Assembly (NCBI RefSeq): GCF_032854445.1
Contig: NC_088303.1
Coordinates: forward strand, 8,379,501 to 8,439,500
Length of the DNA: 60,000 bases
Source: Liolophura sinensis
Taxonomy: Eukaryota > Mollusca > Polyplacophora > Chitonida > Chitonidae
Direction of reading: 5' to 3'
In this document: positions 59,201-60,000 of the stretch, piece by piece
How the letters are laid out: the number at the start of each line of letters is the position of its first letter
How positions within the stretch are numbered: position 1 is the first letter of the stretch
The notes under the pieces: model-generated
Database searches by the model: none
What the model was told of the DNA's origin: nothing
Seen by the model: the letters and a program-made list of their open reading frames with translations, nothing else
Program-made: the position numbers and the translations under genes

Positions 59201-59324
59201 GGAAAATTTTCACCTTTACCGTATCTACAGTGCTGGCAGCAAGGAACAGATTCGCCTAGTGCGTATCACAAATGTGCCATGGCAGTTGGACAAGAAAAAA
59301 CTACGACTCTATATGGTGATTTGA
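15814..59324 (+). CDS. Protein NO VEIN-like: winged-helix/LOTUS-like + Hsp90-like ATPase + NOV_C domain (31 coding exons)
   Basis: Spliced CDS of 8649 nt, 2882 residues, built by hand; all 30 junctions keep frame. Seen: LOTUS/OST-HTH-like helix block at residues ~5-75; Pro/Gln-rich linker ~90-285; second winged-helix-like block ~350-415; two more ~635-705 and ~720-790; acidic Ser-rich stretch ~1060-1145; GHKL ATPase with N-box ELVQNADDN (N1202) and glycine loop GQKGIGFKSVF (from G1265); long helical body ~1300-2490; low-complexity linker ~2493-2719; NOV_C with E2765, D2799 and E2816-V-K2818. Family knowledge: this order matches animal NO VEIN-like proteins. The plant NO VEIN protein acts in vascular development; the ATPase resembles sacsin; NOV_C (DUF3883) belongs to the PD-(D/E)XK nuclease-like fold. 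Inference: a large nuclear or cytoplasmic ATP-driven protein acting on nucleic acid. Start: ATG 15814 has A at -3 and G at +4, with an in-frame TGA two codons upstream. Upstream non-coding exons probably exist but were not found. Confidence 0.9.
17370..17535 (+). mobile_element. Diverged SINE 3' part
   Basis: In intron 1. The end, cttaagaatggtgttaagc followed by aaataaatgaataaat, matches the SINE 3' tails elsewhere in the window. The 5' part is not recognisable. Confidence 0.4.
17697..18177 (+). CDS. Exon 2 of NO VEIN-like gene
   Basis: Acceptor tcttctcacag, donor GTTG|GTGAGT, phase 0 in and phase 1 out. Residues 474-633. Charged helical sequence (MLKKAQRDAGSSRKAVLDNL) with no motif I can name. 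It ends in a short polar, Pro-rich linker that separates two winged-helix-like blocks. The intron after it is only 110 bp. Confidence 0.85.
18288..18469 (+). CDS. Exon 3 of NO VEIN-like gene, winged-helix-like block
   Basis: Acceptor tttttgttgtag, donor AAGATG|GTGAGA, phase 1 in and phase 0 out. Residues ~634-694 (KIVEKLQSYLDRCLTHGTV, then LQDLQKIEENLLRDFEF, then GLFSFLGFLLNY). The helix, helix, 'F..LG.L' layout repeats the pattern of exon 1. The following intron (18470-18851) contains a diverged minus-strand SINE fragment at ~18530-18640 and nothing else I can name. Confidence 0.85.
18530..18640 (-). mobile_element. Diverged SINE fragment
   Basis: In intron 3. gagttttatggcgtactcaa and aggaaacccatgac are reverse-oriented SINE body sequence. 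Truncated at the far end. Confidence 0.4.
18852..18980 (+). CDS. Exon 4 of NO VEIN-like gene
   Basis: Acceptor cttgtcttcag, donor GAG|GTAAGT, phase 0 both sides. Residues 695-737: end of the third winged-helix-like block (LLEQNCGVTLGSSG), a short loop, and the first helix of the fourth (YTDVLQVVRQAEGCGLTE). Nothing recognised in the following intron (18981-19428). Confidence 0.85.
19429..19595 (+). CDS. Exon 5 of NO VEIN-like gene
   Basis: Acceptor cttgggacag, donor AACAGCAG|GTGAGA, phase 0 in and phase 2 out. Residues 738-792 (LPQIEEAVCSQFCVKDVRIL, then LDRLKKAASKS) complete the fourth winged-helix-like block. A 28-bp direct duplication (19587-19614 and 19615-19642) copies the donor. Using the second donor would include an in-frame TGA at 19597 and break phase, so the first is the coding choice. 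Confidence 0.82.
19587..19642 (+). repeat. 28-bp tandem duplication spanning a splice donor
   Basis: Two identical 28-bp copies (aaacagcaggtgagatagag...), 19587-19614 and 19615-19642. The first holds the exon 5 donor (GT at 19596), the second an identical donor (GT at 19624). Confidence 0.95.
20236..21205. repeat. 24-bp minisatellite, about 40 units, in intron 5
   Basis: Unit approximately ttgttgcactacagcctcat plus gtcg, with some 21-bp and shorter variants. It ends within about 15 bp of the exon 6 acceptor. Open frames in all three + frames (up to 339 codons) follow from the 24-bp period and are not genes. Confidence 0.95.
21217..21419 (+). CDS. Exon 6 of NO VEIN-like gene
   Basis: The only nearby acceptor in the required phase 2 is ggttgaag before 21217. 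The stronger-looking gcag four bases downstream would shift frame. Donor GGAAG|GTACTT, phase 1 out. Residues 793-860 (FTGSGQTHVGLLGHQTK, then CLNNCPLMEDMEAWSNW and SLVFEPELGTLKEFVQKYG), a segment I recall as conserved in animal NO VEIN-like proteins. The exact 5' edge is less certain than the rest because a minisatellite runs up to it. Confidence 0.72.
21950..22510 (+). pseudogene. Decayed non-LTR retrotransposon (LINE) fragment
   Basis: Broken by stops and frameshifts, but two stretches read like LINE reverse transcriptase: (RIPHYLKTAKVLPIPKFRKI) at ~22050-22110, followed by a degenerate LSKILEKL-like block at ~22150-22190; and a C-terminal block at ~22420-22490 (GPKEWDTLPTALQMRDIPTI, then FQDFI), matching the 'W..LP...R...S...F' ending of CR1/jockey-like elements. 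In intron 6. Confidence 0.55.
22995..23165 (+). mobile_element. tRNA-like SINE fragment
   Basis: ttgccggatagctcagtagg resembles a box A, and gggtttgaatcctgctc a box B about 50 bp on. The following body (ccagttaaagacacactcga) is not tRNA. No matching acceptor stem is seen, so I do not call a tRNA gene. Confidence 0.45.
23628..23942 (+). pseudogene. THAP-domain remnant in the TTAA element
   Basis: 104 codons. The segment DFVPTENSRICSRHFTPESY has the C-x2-H and flanking pattern of the second half of a THAP zinc finger. The first C-x2-4-C pair is not seen in this frame, so the finger looks broken or spliced. It sits inside the 1172-bp element; a diverged relative is at 57806-58225. Not expected to be a host gene. 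Confidence 0.55.
24136..24363 (-). pseudogene. Possible second transposon-encoded fragment, antisense
   Basis: 75 codons on the minus strand inside the element. The start (MDFSYSEANILLYQFEPIVD) is reminiscent of acidic 'YxFEP' N-termini of transposon-associated proteins, but I cannot assign it. It could equally be a chance open frame. Confidence 0.25.
24802..25062 (+). CDS. Exon 7 of NO VEIN-like gene
   Basis: Acceptor tttgatacag, donor TCCAG|GTACGA, phase 1 in and phase 1 out. Residues ~861-947 (FVAMETRPGQLIKLISQTS, SVKEFEKAVQSGD, GHLVSQIVANKGV, ALLANHVKSALYAM): amphipathic helices without a named motif. The following intron (25063-25721) carries a diverged SINE at ~25440-25680. Confidence 0.86.
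25440..25682 (+). mobile_element. Diverged SINE
   Basis: In intron 7. gaggagcctctcactggttg and ctgtgagttcaagcccaggt (box B-like), then a degenerate body and a tail cagtcaaacaaataagta. Same family layout as 4326-4572. Confidence 0.5.
25722..25825 (+). CDS. Exon 8 of NO VEIN-like gene
   Basis: Acceptor tgataatgcag, donor AATCAG|GTAAGA, phase 1 in and phase 0 out. Residues ~948-982 (PPQRTGVTNRAIEFVLRCL, NTLPIRICCSVANQ). The 'RAI.F..RCL..LP..I...VA.Q' layout resembles the segment just before the ATPase-linker region in NO VEIN-like proteins; this is from memory. Nothing recognised in the following intron (25826-26371). Confidence 0.85.
26372..26593 (+). CDS. Exon 9 of NO VEIN-like gene
   Basis: Acceptor tttttcacccag, donor GAAGAG|GTGAGT, phase 0 both sides. 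Residues 983-1056 (IFLTPLGEVLGSRHSKIQLL, HLLKLGCFLGIREWTEQF): helical, unnamed. The next intron (26594-29024) holds a 38-bp array, an opposed pair of SINEs and a 49-bp array. Confidence 0.87.
26679..27092. repeat. 38-bp minisatellite, about 11 units
   Basis: Unit ggtcttgtctgacgctaata plus tgacaaggtgtaattatc, almost unchanged between copies. Starts 85 bp after the exon 9 donor. High identity suggests recent expansion. Confidence 0.95.
27130..27423 (+). mobile_element. SINE-like element, + copy of an opposed pair
   Basis: The 3' part gtcatatgactgaaaaattg is followed by acgttaaaccccaagcactc and an actcactcact tail. The same tail occurs in reverse at 27694-27770. The left boundary is uncertain. 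Confidence 0.5.
27694..27960 (-). mobile_element. SINE-like element, - copy of an opposed pair
   Basis: Begins with a gaatgaatgaatgaat tail, then acttggggtttaacgtcgta and caatttttcagtcatatgat, the reverse complement of the end of the element at 27130-27423. The far boundary is uncertain. Confidence 0.5.
28050..28672. repeat. 49-bp minisatellite, about 12-13 units, each a hairpin
   Basis: Units spaced 49 bp (for example 28381 and 28430). Each holds caatgacatttaggtcctaa followed by aactgtcattatag. The outer tgaca/tgtca pair and the inner tagg-t-ccta make a nested palindrome. In intron 9, ending about 350 bp before exon 10. Confidence 0.92.
29025..29166 (+). CDS. Exon 10 of NO VEIN-like gene, acidic linker
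   Basis: Acceptor gtcttgtag, donor GACAG|GTATTG, phase 0 in and phase 1 out. Residues ~1057-1103. Almost wholly Glu/Asp/Ser (EMEMEEDLEQSDLEDSSDES and onward), so very likely disordered; S-x-x-E/D patterns would suit casein-kinase-2 phosphorylation (inference). It links the winged-helix region to the ATPase. Nothing recognised in the following intron (29167-29934). Confidence 0.84.
29935..30417 (+). CDS. Exon 11 of NO VEIN-like gene, first half of Hsp90-like ATPase
   Basis: Acceptor ctctattcag, donor ATATTG|GTATGT, phase 1 in and phase 1 out. Residues ~1104-1264. Begins with more acidic/Ser linker, then the domain start (IRKEEFGIGVELSEDG, QQERLGRSLDRLSKDLY). The N-box FVLELVQNADDNEYP carries the Mg-binding N1202 and neighbouring acidic residues. 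A later segment (VVSNNESGFEERNIRAICDV, then GRSTKGKHKFGY) matches the sacsin/NO VEIN form of the adenine pocket. Confidence 0.93.
30762..30912 (+). CDS. Exon 12 of NO VEIN-like gene, ATPase glycine loop
   Basis: Acceptor gtactttcag, donor GATAA|GTCAGT, phase 1 in and phase 2 out. Residues ~1265-1314. GQKGIGFKSVFRVTDCPEVH is the ATP-lid/glycine loop of GHKL ATPases as found in sacsin and NO VEIN. The intron between exons 11 and 12 splits the YIG|QKGIG motif. The introns on both sides (30418-30761 and 30913-31455) hold nothing I recognise. Confidence 0.92.
31456..31588 (+). CDS. Exon 13 of NO VEIN-like gene, end of ATPase, GC donor
   Basis: Acceptor atcaatttcag, phase 2 in. Residues ~1315-1359 (WMTQIILPFKKEAQTRTLAA, NDIHPSLLLFLHRLRQLSVI). 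To keep phase 0 into exon 14 (KVENRIVSM), the exon must end at AACAAG and use a GC donor, AAG|GCAAGC, the usual context of minor GC-AG introns. No in-phase GT donor fits. Confidence 0.85.
31609..31881 (-). mobile_element. tRNA-derived SINE, diverged
   Basis: Reverse orientation: tttatttattatt tail, tgctgtacttaagaatat, then gagctggacttgaactcacg (box B complement) and acacgctagccacttagc (box A region). Starts about 20 bp after the GC donor of intron 13. Confidence 0.7.
32662..34129. repeat. 53-bp minisatellite, about 27-28 units, in the GC-AG intron
   Basis: Unit ggccggtaaatctgttgtaa, gtgacttcctggtgctctcc, ttacccttgttca (53 bp). Each unit carries a 3'-splice-like cttgttcag and 5'-splice-like strings (cggtaaat, ttgtaagtg). 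Fills more than half of intron 13 (31589-34390). Confidence 0.95.
34391..34522 (+). CDS. Exon 14 of NO VEIN-like gene
   Basis: Acceptor ttgttgttttag, donor TTACAG|GTAAGA, phase 0 both sides. Residues 1360-1403 (VENRIVSMKRRDLDNNVVEI, TTDLWLVVRKALDASQISLQ). The 'TTD.WLVVRK' segment follows the ATPase in NO VEIN-like proteins. Nothing recognised in the following intron (34523-35344). Confidence 0.9.
35345..35428 (+). CDS. Exon 15 of NO VEIN-like gene
   Basis: Acceptor tggtaattccag, donor TCACAG|GTAAAC, phase 0 both sides. Residues 1404-1431 (KSGVEVESTEIALAFPLKPP): a beta-rich segment ('TEIALAFPL') typical of the transducer part after a GHKL domain. Nothing recognised in the following intron (35429-36069). 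Confidence 0.86.
36070..36142 (+). CDS. Exon 16 of NO VEIN-like gene
   Basis: Acceptor atttatattttag, donor ATACAAG|GTATGG, phase 0 in and phase 1 out. Residues 1432-1455 (QEVFAFLPLHSYGFRFIIQ). 'VFAFLP...YGF.F..QGDF' is also present in sacsin-type ATPases. The following intron (36143-36753) has a short minus-strand SINE tail at ~36303-36370. Confidence 0.88.
36303..36370 (-). mobile_element. SINE tail fragment
   Basis: tatttatttatgtatttatt followed by gtttgactgttgtttaatcc is the reversed 3' end of a SINE. Short. Confidence 0.4.
36754..36866 (+). CDS. Exon 17 of NO VEIN-like gene
   Basis: Acceptor ggttatgtttag, donor TTCAAA|GTATGT, phase 1 in and phase 0 out. Residues ~1456-1493 (GDFDVPSSREDVDKDSAWNQ, WLRTEIPTLFIEAYEAFK). 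The 'GDF.VPSSRE..D.....N.WL' block is a hallmark of the region downstream of sacsin/NO VEIN ATPases. Nothing recognised in the AT-rich following intron (36867-37849). Confidence 0.91.
37850..38006 (+). CDS. Exon 18 of NO VEIN-like gene
   Basis: Acceptor tttgtttgtag, donor TCTAAAG|GTCAGA, phase 0 in and phase 1 out. Residues 1494-1545 (FTLMEAICSYLQMVPTEDEI, LGFFQPVATHILQKLRGKNC). Helical body of the protein. Nothing recognised in the following intron (38007-38548). Confidence 0.89.
38549..38788 (+). CDS. Exon 19 of NO VEIN-like gene
   Basis: Acceptor tgttgatcag, donor GATGCAG|GTTAGT, phase 1 in and phase 1 out. Residues ~1546-1625 (KKPSQVITTRDSLVKEVVNP, LNLFYLHGDLAAMLNPSLTL, HLLHVGKAIA). Helical body, unnamed. 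The long following intron (38789-40908) holds a 77-bp array and two SINEs. Confidence 0.89.
38962..39513. repeat. 77-bp minisatellite, about 7 units
   Basis: agtacatgggctgcccatca recurs every 77 bp (39061, 39138 and on) with gatcaagatgcgatcaggat. Intron 19. Confidence 0.95.
39688..39934 (-). mobile_element. tRNA-derived SINE, near full length
   Basis: Reverse copy of the 4326-4572 family: tatttatttatttatttgat tail, tgtactcaagaatatttcac, gctggacttgaactcacagc, and cgtgctaacgaacagagcca at its 5' end. Intron 19. Confidence 0.85.
40547..40895 (+). mobile_element. tRNA-derived SINE of another family
   Basis: gctgcggccaagtggttaag resembles a Ser/Leu-type box A, gctggctcaaacccagtcct a box B, and the 3' end is atcttgagtatggtgttaaa plus caacagtcaaatta. 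Ends about 15 bp before exon 20. Confidence 0.6.
40909..41118 (+). CDS. Exon 20 of NO VEIN-like gene
   Basis: Acceptor actttgaccag, chosen because it alone matches incoming phase 1; donor CTCTG|GTAAGT, phase 1 out. Residues ~1626-1695 (ARWMACVYRSMEELQDAEVF, then LKAMNIIPLSEGKFVSL, then TTVFFPV). 'IPL..G..VSL....VFFP' recurs in the NO VEIN body. The end is Lys/Ser-rich (TSAKKQKSS). Confidence 0.88.
41125..41258 (+). repeat. Inverted dispersed repeat, arm 1
   Basis: gccctgaaattggccaatcc, aaccaatgtagttttgtctc, aatgtgcatatattggaccg and tcatatgtgaaaaggttgag are matched in reverse complement at 52918-53052. Begins about six bases after the exon 20 donor. Confidence 0.8.
41813..41994 (+). CDS. Exon 21 of NO VEIN-like gene
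   Basis: Acceptor tcatttttacag, donor TGGGAG|GTAAAG, phase 1 in and phase 0 out. Residues ~1696-1756 (LQTDLFAVHPDFINTPDNVV, LLQELGVKDLSPVEVIGHHI, MPVLKSPAW). 'LGVK.LSP.EVI.HHI.P' is a conserved block of the family. The following intron (41995-43326) contains a full-length SINE at 42791-43050 and otherwise nothing recognised. Confidence 0.9.
42791..43050 (+). mobile_element. tRNA-derived SINE, full length, best preserved copy
   Basis: ttggggacctgtgtggctca, box A tggctcagttggttagcgcg, box B-like gagctgaagtccag, gtgaaatattcttgagcacg, and an aaataaataaataaataaaa tail. Intron 21. Useful as the reference copy of the family. Confidence 0.88.
43327..43528 (+). CDS. Exon 22 of NO VEIN-like gene
   Basis: Acceptor ctttttttccag, donor CTGCCAG|GTGGGT, phase 0 in and phase 1 out. 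Residues 1757-1823 (DLLICYVVYIKQEMEKNP, ELRDAVKIVTSHGIKNPFAD, IHFPPQYGNKISLRDALP). The 'IHFP..YGN...L...LPG' pattern is family-like. The following intron (43529-44878) has a 20-bp array at 43972-44072. Confidence 0.9.
43972..44072. repeat. 20-bp tandem repeat, 5 units
   Basis: aaatgggtttgaatccaacc repeated with small changes. Intron 22. Confidence 0.92.
44879..45030 (+). CDS. Exon 23 of NO VEIN-like gene
   Basis: Acceptor tttccctccag, donor AATATT|GTGAGT, phase 1 in and phase 0 out. Residues ~1824-1874 (YDWVFLDPVYLNFAHGASDL, QSWREFFTKLGVVDFLSVK). 'W..FF..LGV.DFL.V' is one of the most recognisable blocks of the NO VEIN body. The following intron (45031-46709) has a SINE fragment and a 62-bp array. 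Confidence 0.9.
45313..45442 (-). mobile_element. Partial SINE
   Basis: Reversed tail tttatttattgatttattta, tgtactgaagaatatttcac, ggccggagaggaagccagca; the tRNA-like part is missing. Intron 23. Confidence 0.7.
45783..46203. repeat. 62-bp minisatellite, about 7 units
   Basis: gtgtgactgtcatctgcttg recurs at 62-bp spacing (45841, 45903 and on) with agttggctgttcttctgtca. Intron 23. Confidence 0.94.
46710..47952 (+). CDS. Exon 24 of NO VEIN-like gene, large helical-body exon
   Basis: Acceptor ggttacacag, donor GGAG|GTAATA, phase 0 in and phase 1 out. Residues 1875-2288, the longest exon after the first. Blocks seen: DYCCEEFHKLL, TSWFPCL, MISQPFLLYNSVPEIKTLLS, ALLDQEWDRYYSQ, VIFVPVEDN, VWWEDPTGLFSKHK, LRPSMTEYAKLWIHIAS, KKQLKNLISNEKIFPSKRN. 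The end is a run of arginines (DRRRRRG), a possible nuclear-localisation or nucleic-acid contact patch (inference). The following intron (47953-48633) holds a 16-bp array and a SINE remnant. Confidence 0.92.
48091..48154. repeat. 16-bp tandem repeat, 4 units
   Basis: aattcagaacggacaa and close variants in tandem. Intron 24. Confidence 0.9.
48330..48440 (-). mobile_element. Diverged SINE fragment
   Basis: gatttgagttttatgccatt, ctcaggaatatttcag and gcatggaaacccaac are reversed SINE body sequence. Intron 24. Confidence 0.45.
48634..48884 (+). CDS. Exon 25 of NO VEIN-like gene
   Basis: Acceptor tgtccatacag, donor ATGCAG|GTTGGT, phase 1 in and phase 0 out. Residues ~2289-2372 (EAIKPLLLLCGVAPLSSSVD, VVPFLQQYLYNHFPDVYQRL, NMAARLLTMSFMQ). 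Helical; 'VPF.Q.YLY..FP..Y' is family-like. The following intron (48885-49710) contains one full and one partial minus-strand SINE. Confidence 0.88.
48945..49207 (-). mobile_element. tRNA-derived SINE
   Basis: Reverse copy: tttatttgattattgtttca region, tgctgtactcaagaattttt, gagctggtcttgaactcaca (box B), ending actactcagccacaga. Intron 25. Confidence 0.75.
49508..49621 (-). mobile_element. Partial SINE
   Basis: tatttatttattggattggt, tctcatgaacatttcattta, then gcctgggaaacccacgacct; truncated. Intron 25, about 90 bp before exon 26. Confidence 0.6.
49711..49907 (+). CDS. Exon 26 of NO VEIN-like gene
   Basis: Acceptor cctcatctgtag, donor TTGAG|GTCAGT, phase 0 in and phase 2 out. Residues 2373-2437 (VGTLEVVYSLRHSPETIKRN, NTFFFHKEHVNKYPDINREI, AKCFS). 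Beta-rich then helical, unnamed. The following intron (49908-52024) has a 66-bp array at its start; I see nothing further in ~50700-52020. Confidence 0.88.
50006..50695. repeat. 66-bp minisatellite, about 10 units
   Basis: Unit contains cactgctgtcatttatatgt, agagtacccatcatgcaacc and tggtctccttatccca. As 66 is divisible by 3 it gives a 205-codon open frame that is not a gene. Starts about 100 bp after the exon 26 donor. Confidence 0.95.
52025..52188 (+). CDS. Exon 27 of NO VEIN-like gene
   Basis: Acceptor ttttacttcag, donor GTCAAAG|GTACAT, phase 2 in and phase 1 out. Residues ~2438-2492 (GFLAELTSIFQTSGDVQELL, DRHDLMSVPLEDAPWHVAKP). End of the folded body before the disordered linker. The following intron (52189-52798) carries a partial SINE. 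Confidence 0.86.
52464..52572 (+). mobile_element. Partial SINE
   Basis: cctgtgaatggttgtgggtt and ataagtgaaatattcttgaa are the 3' half of the 4326-4572 family. Intron 27. Confidence 0.65.
52799..52906 (+). CDS. Exon 28 of NO VEIN-like gene, linker
   Basis: Acceptor tgttttgcag, donor AAGAAAG|GTCAGT, phase 1 in and phase 1 out. Residues ~2493-2528, Glu/Ser/Lys-rich (KPEKEGSASNDDELRAWPPR), probably disordered. The length is divisible by three with equal phases, so this exon could be skipped without frameshift. The following intron (52907-54389) begins with one arm of a long inverted dispersed repeat; I see nothing else named in it. Confidence 0.8.
52918..53052 (-). repeat. Inverted dispersed repeat, arm 2
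   Basis: Reverse complement partner of 41125-41258 (ggagacaaaactacattggt, tggattggccagttttaggg, caatatatgcacatttttga). Starts about 11 bases after the exon 28 donor. Confidence 0.8.
54390..54509 (+). CDS. Exon 29 of NO VEIN-like gene, Pro-rich linker
   Basis: Acceptor tatgtttccag, donor GAAAATG|GTACGA, phase 1 in and phase 1 out. Residues ~2529-2568 (STDRPTSKVWPPPKPPSYME, LPPRFQNLPPMDG). Pro-rich, disordered, possible SH3/WW ligand (inference). Also a frame-neutral cassette of 120 nt. The following intron (54510-57009) contains an irregular 21/43-bp array. Confidence 0.8.
55715..56345. repeat. Irregular 21-bp to 43-bp minisatellite
   Basis: The left part is built of acttggtagagcctgcagga-like 21-bp units. 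The right part has a 43-bp unit with ggtaaacttcagagagccat and ggggcaacttggtagagcct. Units are diverged in the middle. Intron 29. Confidence 0.85.
57010..57462 (+). CDS. Exon 30 of NO VEIN-like gene, disordered linker
   Basis: Acceptor tttattccatccag, donor CAACTAG|GTATGT, phase 1 in and phase 1 out. Residues ~2569-2719, low complexity in E, G, Q, S, R and K. It ends in a basic Pro-rich tract (MGRKRFPPDEIATPSPKKPS) that could be a nuclear-localisation signal with proline-directed kinase sites (inference). 453 nt, frame-neutral. The following intron (57463-58833) has a truncated transposon copy and a partial SINE. Confidence 0.82.
57693..58225 (+). mobile_element. Truncated second copy of the TTAA/THAP element
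   Basis: Left end AGGATTAATGTCCA preceded by TTAA (57689-57692), then tgtatatattgttaaatt as in the first copy, and a diverged THAP region (ctgcatacggttgtaaaaac). No right inverted repeat is found, so it is 3' truncated. The right boundary given is that of the recognisable match. Intron 30. Confidence 0.65.
58529..58688 (+). mobile_element. Partial SINE
   Basis: ccagctcatgctggctttct, cacgtgggaaggtctaccag, gaaatattcatgagtactgg and a ttaaataaaa tail; the tRNA-like head is missing. Intron 30. Confidence 0.7.
58834..59324 (+). CDS. Exon 31 (last coding), NOV_C / DUF3883 domain
   Basis: Acceptor actgttgtaacag, phase 1 in, stop TGA at 59322-59324. Residues ~2720-2882. EIGDWGERLVRNYLL begins NOV_C, followed by WSKETGNEGNPYDFEV and SIFIEVKTTLSSDKGTF. 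Candidate PD-(D/E)XK core: E2765, D2799, E2816 and K2818, all present, so the site looks intact rather than degenerate. The helix ISAQELRFALDHKENFHLYR follows, as in the family. Catalysis is inferred from the fold; I know of no demonstration in animal members. Confidence 0.93.
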
Positions 59325-59910
59325 GGCTTATTGATGCTGTGTTTAGGACTTCCTCATCCAGTAATGGCTTGTGTATGTCTAGTGTATTGTTTGTTTTTTT
59401 TTAATTTTCACAAGTATAATTTTGTCAACATCTTGTAATTTAATGAGAAAATGTAGCAAATTTTTTTTTACACATGACTCTATGCTCTATTTTTTTTTTT
59501 TTTTTTGCTGAATCTGACTTACAATGTTAAATATACTCATCACCTAATCATGCCTTTTTGTGTCCCTAAATATTGGGAAATACTTACAAACATGTGTTTG
59601 TATTAATACAACATTTGAGAGATGTCATTGGGAGGAATTTACAGAAGGAACATACTGGAACACAAGTCTTACTTTAAGATGAACTCATATTCAGGTAATA
59701 TACATGGTTCTTTTACAGGTTGAATGAATGAAGAATTTTTTATTAAAATTTTAAACACTCTTACATCATGTCTCTTACATGCCACTCTTTGTGGCATAAA
59801 ATATTTCTTTCGGTCCTTTTCTCTGAGCTGTTAATGACTTTTTTATGTGAGTGTTGAGTAACAAATGTAAACATTCCATTTTAATAAACTTTGTTGATTT
59901 TTCGTTTGTC
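59325..59910 (+). promoter_or_regulatory. 3' UTR with poly(A) signal
   Basis: Non-coding AT-rich sequence with long T tracts follows the stop. The clearest AATAAA lies at 59883-59888, and a T/G-rich stretch (tttgttgatttttcgtttgtc) just after it suits a downstream element. I place the 3' end near 59900-59910. Confidence 0.6.
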
Positions 59911-60000
59911 TCTTTAGGCTTTAGACATGACCATACAGAAAATGGCAACCAGTATTTCTGTGTACTTTTATATGTTTATCTTTAATATATCTTTGATGTT

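Overview
The window is eukaryotic, AT-rich and intron-rich. It contains tRNA-derived SINEs, many minisatellites and frequent TACATGTA-type words. I read this as an invertebrate of the lophotrochozoan kind, most likely a mollusc. The SINE tails ending in 'cgttaaaccccaa...actcactcac' fit that, but the species cannot be named from the sequence alone.

One gene dominates. From about 15760 to 59900 on the + strand there is one large gene of 31 coding exons. I joined the exons by hand at GT-AG sites, plus one GC-AG intron. The exons chain with compatible phase at all 30 junctions and give one open frame of 8649 nt (2882 codons plus stop). The predicted protein has, in order: an N-terminal LOTUS/OST-HTH-like winged-helix segment, a Pro/Gln-rich linker, further helix-rich winged-helix-like repeats, an acidic Ser-rich stretch, an Hsp90-like (GHKL, sacsin/NO VEIN type) ATPase domain, a long conserved helical body, a disordered region, and a C-terminal NOV_C (DUF3883) domain of the PD-(D/E)XK nuclease-like fold. 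This is the animal 'protein NO VEIN-like' architecture. Its cellular role in animals is, to my knowledge, not established.

Layout. 1-11 kb: no convincing gene; dispersed repeats, a foldback element near 3.9-4.1 kb, SINEs, and a weak candidate promoter near 3.46 kb. 11.2-13.8 kb: a 42-bp minisatellite of about 63 units that happens to be open in several frames. 14.8-15.6 kb: an 83-bp minisatellite just upstream of the first coding exon. 15.8-19.6 kb: N-terminal exons 1-5. 19.6-21.2 kb: intron with a 24-bp minisatellite running up to the next acceptor. 21.4-24.8 kb: intron with a decayed LINE fragment and a TTAA-flanked DNA transposon carrying a THAP remnant (Kolobok-like). 24.8-31.6 kb: exons 7-13, including the ATPase. 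31.6-34.4 kb: GC-AG intron filled by a 53-bp array. 34.4-57.5 kb: exons 14-30, with more SINEs and arrays of 77, 20, 62, 16, 66 and about 21/43 bp. 58.8-59.3 kb: last coding exon with the NOV_C domain, then a 3' UTR with an AATAAA at 59883.

The long open frames inside the minisatellites are by-products of repeat periods that are multiples of three. I do not call them genes.
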